DNA from: Nocardia sp. NBC_01327
GTDB lineage: Bacteria > Actinomycetota > Actinomycetes > Mycobacteriales > Mycobacteriaceae
Reading direction: 5' to 3'
NCBI RefSeq assembly: GCF_035958815.1
Contig: NZ_CP108383.1
Coordinates: 3,100,001-3,164,000 of the forward strand
DNA length: 64,000 bases
Part shown: in pieces, positions 61,086 through 64,000 of the stretch
Layout of the letters: each line of letters starts with the position of its first letter
Position numbering within the stretch: the first letter of the stretch is position 1
Program-made: the position numbers and the translations under genes
Notes under the pieces: generated by a model
The model's input: the letters and a program-made list of their open reading frames with translations, nothing else
Told to the model about the DNA's origin: nothing
Databases searched by the model: none

Positions 61086-61676
61086 TCAGATGCGAGAGGC
61101 CAGACCCTTGAGGCCGAAGCGGGCGAAGGGCCGGATGAAGGGTGCGGCCCAGCGCAGCGGCAGGAACGACCCGATGCGGGGCTGGAATGCGATGGTCCAG
61201 GTGAGCCGGGTGCCGTCCGCGGTCTCGGTGAGCCGGTAGTCCTCGGCGAACGCCTTGATCAGGAACGGAATCGAGATCGTGGTGCCGGAGACGGTGAGCT
61301 GCTGGTTCGGCGCCATGATGATCACCCGCTCCTGCACGGCGAACAGCAGTCCGTCGAAGCTGCGCAGCGCGCCCTCGCGGCGGTAATCATCGCGATAGCG
61401 AATGCCATTGATCAGCGGAATCCAGGAGAAGGTGCCGTTGAGCTGCAAGGCATCCCACACTTTGTGCGGCGGGAACGGGAACTCGCGACCGGCGGTGACG
61501 GTGAAGGTTGCGCGGTCGAGGAATTCGCCGACCTCCGCCGAGGTGATCGGCCGCACCTCGAATCCTTTGTCCGCCAGCACATCCTTCGTCCACAGGCGCA
61601 GGAGCAGCGCGGTGATGCCGCCCGCGATCGCGCCCAGGACGACGATGACCGCCACGACGATGATGACTGTGACCAT
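61086..61676 (-). CDS. Membrane-anchored SRPBCC (START-like) protein
   Basis: A 196-residue protein. N-terminal membrane helix (VIIVVAVIVVLGAIAGGITALLL) followed by a SRPBCC lipid-binding fold (FTVTAGREFPFPPHKVWDALQ to the C-terminal helix APFIRPFARFGLKGL), similar to polyketide cyclase/dehydrase-type proteins that bind hydrophobic ligands. It converges on SDR 2 and lies downstream of the holin-like gene on the same strand. A lipid or polyketide carrier role is inferred. Confidence 0.83.
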   Translation of the reverse strand: MVTVIIVVAVIVVLGAIAGGITALLLRLWTKDVLADKGFEVRPITSAEVGEFLDRATFTVTAGREFPFPPHKVWDALQLNGTFSWIPLINGIRYRDDYRREGALRSFDGLLFAVQERVIIMAPNQQLTVSGTTISIPFLIKAFAEDYRLTETADGTRLTWTIAFQPRIGSFLPLRWAAPFIRPFARFGLKGLASRI

Positions 61677-61713
61677 GACGTTGTTTCCTTACTCGACAAA
61701 CGGCGTACGGGCG

Positions 61714-62157
61714 TCAGAACTCGCTGGCGCCGTGGCGATTTCGGCGCGCGAAGGACCGGGCGGCATGGCTCGCGGCGGCGGCCGCCGAGGCGGTCGCGCG
61801 GACGGTGCGCATGCGGTAGACCTGCCAGATTCCGAAGATCGCGGCGATGCCCGCGGGAATCAGCATGAGCGCCGAGGTGGTCAGCAGGGCTGCCCAGTTC
61901 GGCATCCACTGTGCGAACAGCTCGGTCAGGAAGCGGAAGAAGTAGACGGTCCCGTAGGCCGCCGCGATGAGCGCGAAACCCAGTGCGGTGAGCGCGATTA
62001 CGCCGCGCGCGACTTCGGCGGCGAGAAATTTCCCGGCCCGGTAGAGCCTGGGTCCGAGCCATGCGGACAGCTCCGCCAGTAAAATTCGGACAATCTGCTC
62101 GATCGGGCTCGGTTGCGGTTCGAGCGCCGTGCTGTAGCCGGAGTGATCGGTAGCCAT
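61714..62157 (-). CDS. Holin-X-like small membrane protein
   Basis: A 147-residue membrane protein related to the actinobacterial phage-holin superfamily III (Holin-X). Two membrane helices (VARGVIALTALGFALIAAAYGTVYFF and WAALLTTSALMLIPAGIAAIFGIW) flank a short loop with FRFLTELFAQWMPN, and the C-terminal tail is basic and Ala-rich. These chromosomal members are not lytic phage genes; no phage genes are near. It is divergent from SDR 3 with operator site 4 in between and upstream of the SRPBCC gene. Confidence 0.78.
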   Translation of the reverse strand: MATDHSGYSTALEPQPSPIEQIVRILLAELSAWLGPRLYRAGKFLAAEVARGVIALTALGFALIAAAYGTVYFFRFLTELFAQWMPNWAALLTTSALMLIPAGIAAIFGIWQVYRMRTVRATASAAAAASHAARSFARRNRHGASEF

Positions 62158-62234
62158 CCGCGGCCCCCTCGGTGGATGTGATCATCGGCGACCGCCTGCC
62201 GCCGGAACTGTCGCATCCTAACATGGTCGCGTAG

Positions 62235-62249
62235 ATTGTCTCAGACGGT
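62235..62249. promoter_or_regulatory. GntR regulon operator site 4
   Basis: attgtctcagacggt, which on the other strand reads accgtctgagacaat, matching sites 1-3. It lies between the divergent holin-like gene and SDR 3, 29 bp before the latter. Confidence 0.7.
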
Positions 62250-62277
62250 AGATTTCTTCCGAGGAGTGTGACATCGC

Positions 62278-63258
62278 ATGGCCAATGTGTTCTCGGCCGG
62301 GACGACTACGGCGAGCCTTCCGCTCATCGCACGACGCTGGACCATCGACGACATTCCCGACCAGACCGGTAAGACCGCGGTGGTCACCGGCGCGAACAGC
62401 GGTCTGGGTCTGCGCACCGCGGAAGCCTTGGCCGCCAAGGGCGCTCACGTGCTCATGGCATGCCGCAATGAACTCAAGGCCGCCGCCGCGCTGGAGTCGG
62501 TGGCCGCCGCCGCGACCGGTCCCAAACCCGAGGTGCTGCCGCTGGATCTGGCCGATCTGACCTCCGTGCGCCGCGCCGCCGATCACCTCGATGTGCGCGG
62601 CAATGCCATCGACGTGCTGGTCAACAATGCGGGCGTAATGGCGCTGCCGCGCACGGTGCGGACCGCGGAGGGGTTCGACGCGCAATTCGGCACCAACCAT
62701 CTGGGTCACTATGCGTTCACGGGTCTATTGCTGCCCGCCCTGCTGCGTGCACCCGATCCGCGGGTTGTCACCGTCTCCTCGATCGCGGCATGGGGTGGGG
62801 TCATCAACTGGCCCGATCCGAACTGGCGCGTGCTCTACGTTCGCTGGCTCGCCTACAGTCAGTCCAAACTCGCGAATCTGCTCTTCACCGCGGAGCTGAA
62901 TCGCCGTGCGCGCGAACACGGTACGGCTCTCACCGCGGTATCCGCGCACCCCGGCCTCTCCGCCACCCACCTCTACGATTCCGGCGCCGAGAAGGGGGTC
63001 GGCGGCCGTCTGGCCGCCCTGCAGCAGCGGGCCCTGGTCGGTCTCGCGCAATCGGATCGCATGGGCGCGCTGCCCCAGCTCTATGCCGCCACCATGCCGG
63101 GCCTCCCCGGCAACTCCTACCTCGGCCCGGCCTTCGAGACGTTCGGCTATCCCCGCCGCACGCTCCGAAATCCACTGGCCTACAGCCGAACTCAAGCGCG
63201 AGCGCTCTGGCGACTGAGCGAATCCCTCACGGATGTCCACTACCCCTGGCCCCGCTGA
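62278..63258 (+). CDS. SDR-family oxidoreductase (SDR 3)
   Basis: A 326-residue dehydrogenase resembling retinol dehydrogenase / oxidoreductase Rv-type SDRs. Cofactor motif VVTGANSGLGLRTAEALAA (GxxxGxG), NNAG (VLVNNAGVMALP), Ser in VTVSSIAAWGG and YSQSK (AYSQSKLANLLF) give a full catalytic set, unlike SDR 1 and 2. The N-terminal 25 residues precede the Rossmann domain. ATG 62278 has gaggag 7-10 nt upstream. Substrate unknown, probably hydrophobic alcohol or ketone. Confidence 0.92.
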   Translation: MANVFSAGTTTASLPLIARRWTIDDIPDQTGKTAVVTGANSGLGLRTAEALAAKGAHVLMACRNELKAAAALESVAAAATGPKPEVLPLDLADLTSVRRAADHLDVRGNAIDVLVNNAGVMALPRTVRTAEGFDAQFGTNHLGHYAFTGLLLPALLRAPDPRVVTVSSIAAWGGVINWPDPNWRVLYVRWLAYSQSKLANLLFTAELNRRAREHGTALTAVSAHPGLSATHLYDSGAEKGVGGRLAALQQRALVGLAQSDRMGALPQLYAATMPGLPGNSYLGPAFETFGYPRRTLRNPLAYSRTQARALWRLSESLTDVHYPWPR

Positions 63259-63270
63259 GGCTGCTCGGCT

Positions 63271-63336
63271 GAACTATTTCTTGCTCAGTTGAGCAAACAG
63301 CAGTACGGTTTAGCTCATGCAAGCAAGAAATAGTTC
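63271..63336. repeat. Long inverted repeat spanning the tetR start
   Basis: gaactatttcttgct (63271-63285) is repeated as a perfect inverted copy at 63322-63336 (agcaagaaatagttc), with gct/ggc flanks almost pairing. The right arm begins 3 codons after the ATG at 63317, so a DNA loop or RNA hairpin would cover promoter and start. Confidence 0.8.
63281..63309 (+). promoter_or_regulatory. Leaderless promoter and operator of the terminal tetR gene
   Basis: -35 ttgctc (63281-63286), a 17-nt spacer and -10 tacggt (63304-63309) put the start point about at 63315-63317, the ATG itself, so the mRNA is probably leaderless. ttgctca-gt-tgagcaa (63281-63296) is a second palindrome covering the -35, a likely TetR operator. 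Confidence 0.65.
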
Positions 63337-63946
63337 GGCCAAGCAGGAAGGCCGGACGTTCATCGAATCCGCTCGCCGCGCGCAGATCGTCGATGCCGCG
63401 GTCGAGGTCATCGCCGAACAGGGTTATGCCAATGCCTCGTTCGCGAAGATCGCCAAGCAGGCCGGACTGAGCAGCACCGGAATGATCTCCTACCATTTCA
63501 AGGGTAAGGACGATCTGATCCGCGAGGTCATCGCCGAATTCCTGCGCCTGTCCGGGGAGTATCTGACCGGCAAGATGGATGCCGAGAACACGCTGGCTGG
63601 CCGGCTGCGGGCATTCATCGTCGCCCGCATCGCCATGCTCGACGAGTTCCCGAAGCATTTCGTCGCGGCGGGGGAGATCATCAATGCGGTCCGCATCGAG
63701 GACCCCGACCTGCGCGGCCTGACGCCCGTCTGGGCCGCCACCGCCGCCATGCAGGAGCAGCGCTTCCGAGAAGGCCAGCAGGCCGGGGAGTTTCGCGACT
63801 TCGACCCCAAGGTGATGGTGCTCGCGCTGCACGGCGCCATCAATGAGGCGACGGTGCGGGCGAGTGTCGATCCCGACTTCGACACCGCGGCCTGCGGGCG
63901 GGAGCTCGCCGATCTCTTCGAGGCAGCGACAAGGAAAGCATCATGA
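63317..63946 (+). CDS. TetR-family regulator (AcrR-type)
   Basis: A 209-residue regulator. The helix-turn-helix is AQIVDAAVEVIAEQGYANASFAKIAKQAGLSSTGMISYHFKGKDDLI (residues about 20-65), followed by a helical ligand domain. The ATG is very close to the predicted transcription start and embedded in a long inverted repeat, suggesting autorepression. The next gene begins by ATGA overlap at 63943, so it probably is the target. Confidence 0.87.
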   Translation: MQARNSSAKQEGRTFIESARRAQIVDAAVEVIAEQGYANASFAKIAKQAGLSSTGMISYHFKGKDDLIREVIAEFLRLSGEYLTGKMDAENTLAGRLRAFIVARIAMLDEFPKHFVAAGEIINAVRIEDPDLRGLTPVWAATAAMQEQRFREGQQAGEFRDFDPKVMVLALHGAINEATVRASVDPDFDTAACGRELADLFEAATRKAS

Positions 63947-64000
63947 ACGACATCGCAGTGGGGCAGCACATCATGACGACGGACGAAGCAGCCGGCCCGC
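63943..64000 (+). CDS. Partial gene coupled to tetR, cut by window end
   Basis: Only 19 codons are visible (MNDIAVGQHIMTTDEAAGP). The start overlaps the tetR stop (ATGA). Position downstream of an autoregulated TetR gene suggests an efflux or catabolic enzyme, but nothing in the visible part identifies it. Confidence 0.55.
   Translation, partial: MNDIAVGQHIMTTDEAAGP

Noticed and set aside
61714..62157. Prophage lysis gene
   Set aside because: The Holin-X-like protein is a chromosomal membrane family; no endolysin, integrase or structural phage genes are present.

Overview
The window is GC-rich chromosomal DNA from an actinomycete of the Mycobacteriales, most likely Nocardia or a close relative. 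The backbone genes follow the mycobacterial order miaB - Rv2732c-like - DUF349 protein - Rv2728c-like - miaA - dapF - hflX - fadE20. Regulators are abundant, GTG/TTG starts are common, ATGA/GTGA overlaps are frequent, and Nocardia-type families (AfsA-like hot-dog, DUF222/13E12 HNH, LdtMt2-like transpeptidase, MpaB oxygenase) are present. No rRNA, tRNA, CRISPR or complete insertion sequence was seen.

Layout. 1-1.75 kb: unrecognised small proteins. 1.9-5.2 kb (minus): gluABCD-type glutamate uptake operon with a strong hairpin between gluB and gluC. 5.3-20.3 kb: tRNA modification and housekeeping block, interrupted at 7.8-11.1 kb by an MFS pump, a GlxA-type regulator and an unassigned protein. 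20.7-27.6 kb: mostly exported proteins of unknown function, plus a DUF3089 lipase-like protein and a class A serine hydrolase. 27.6-32.0 kb: MFS transporters, an HSL esterase and an azoreductase. 32.1-34.6 kb: a SAM-IV riboswitch leading a three-gene operon (AfsA-like hot-dog, HAD phosphatase, unknown protein). 34.6-38 kb: TetR and carotenoid oxygenase with a readable promoter/operator, then a PucR-type regulator. 38.2-43.9 kb: HNH lipoprotein, quinone-reductase-like MDR, a TetR/MpaB divergon and a flippase. 43.9-48.1 kb (minus): ECF sigma factor - membrane Rieske protein - cupredoxin - metallophosphoesterase, followed by an L,D-transpeptidase. 48.2-55 kb: GtrA, peptide deformylase, PadR, a repeat-bearing DUF222/HNH protein, a TDT transporter and a hydrolase. 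55-63.3 kb: two ABC1/AarF kinases, a GntR regulator, three SDRs, an SRPBCC protein, a holin-like membrane protein and a 40-residue membrane protein. 63.3-64 kb: a TetR gene with an unusual inverted repeat around its start.

Three things stand out. (1) A SAM-IV aptamer directly upstream of an AfsA-like/HAD operon suggests SAM-responsive control of a signalling or specialised metabolite. (2) Four near-identical palindromes (core GTCTGRGAC) lie in the four promoter regions of the 55-63 kb block, which suggests one regulon under the local GntR protein. (3) A sigma factor is translationally coupled to a protein whose layout (short cytoplasmic helical domain, one membrane segment, external Rieske [2Fe-2S] domain) fits a redox-sensing anti-sigma factor. 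All three are inferences from sequence and need the tests listed.
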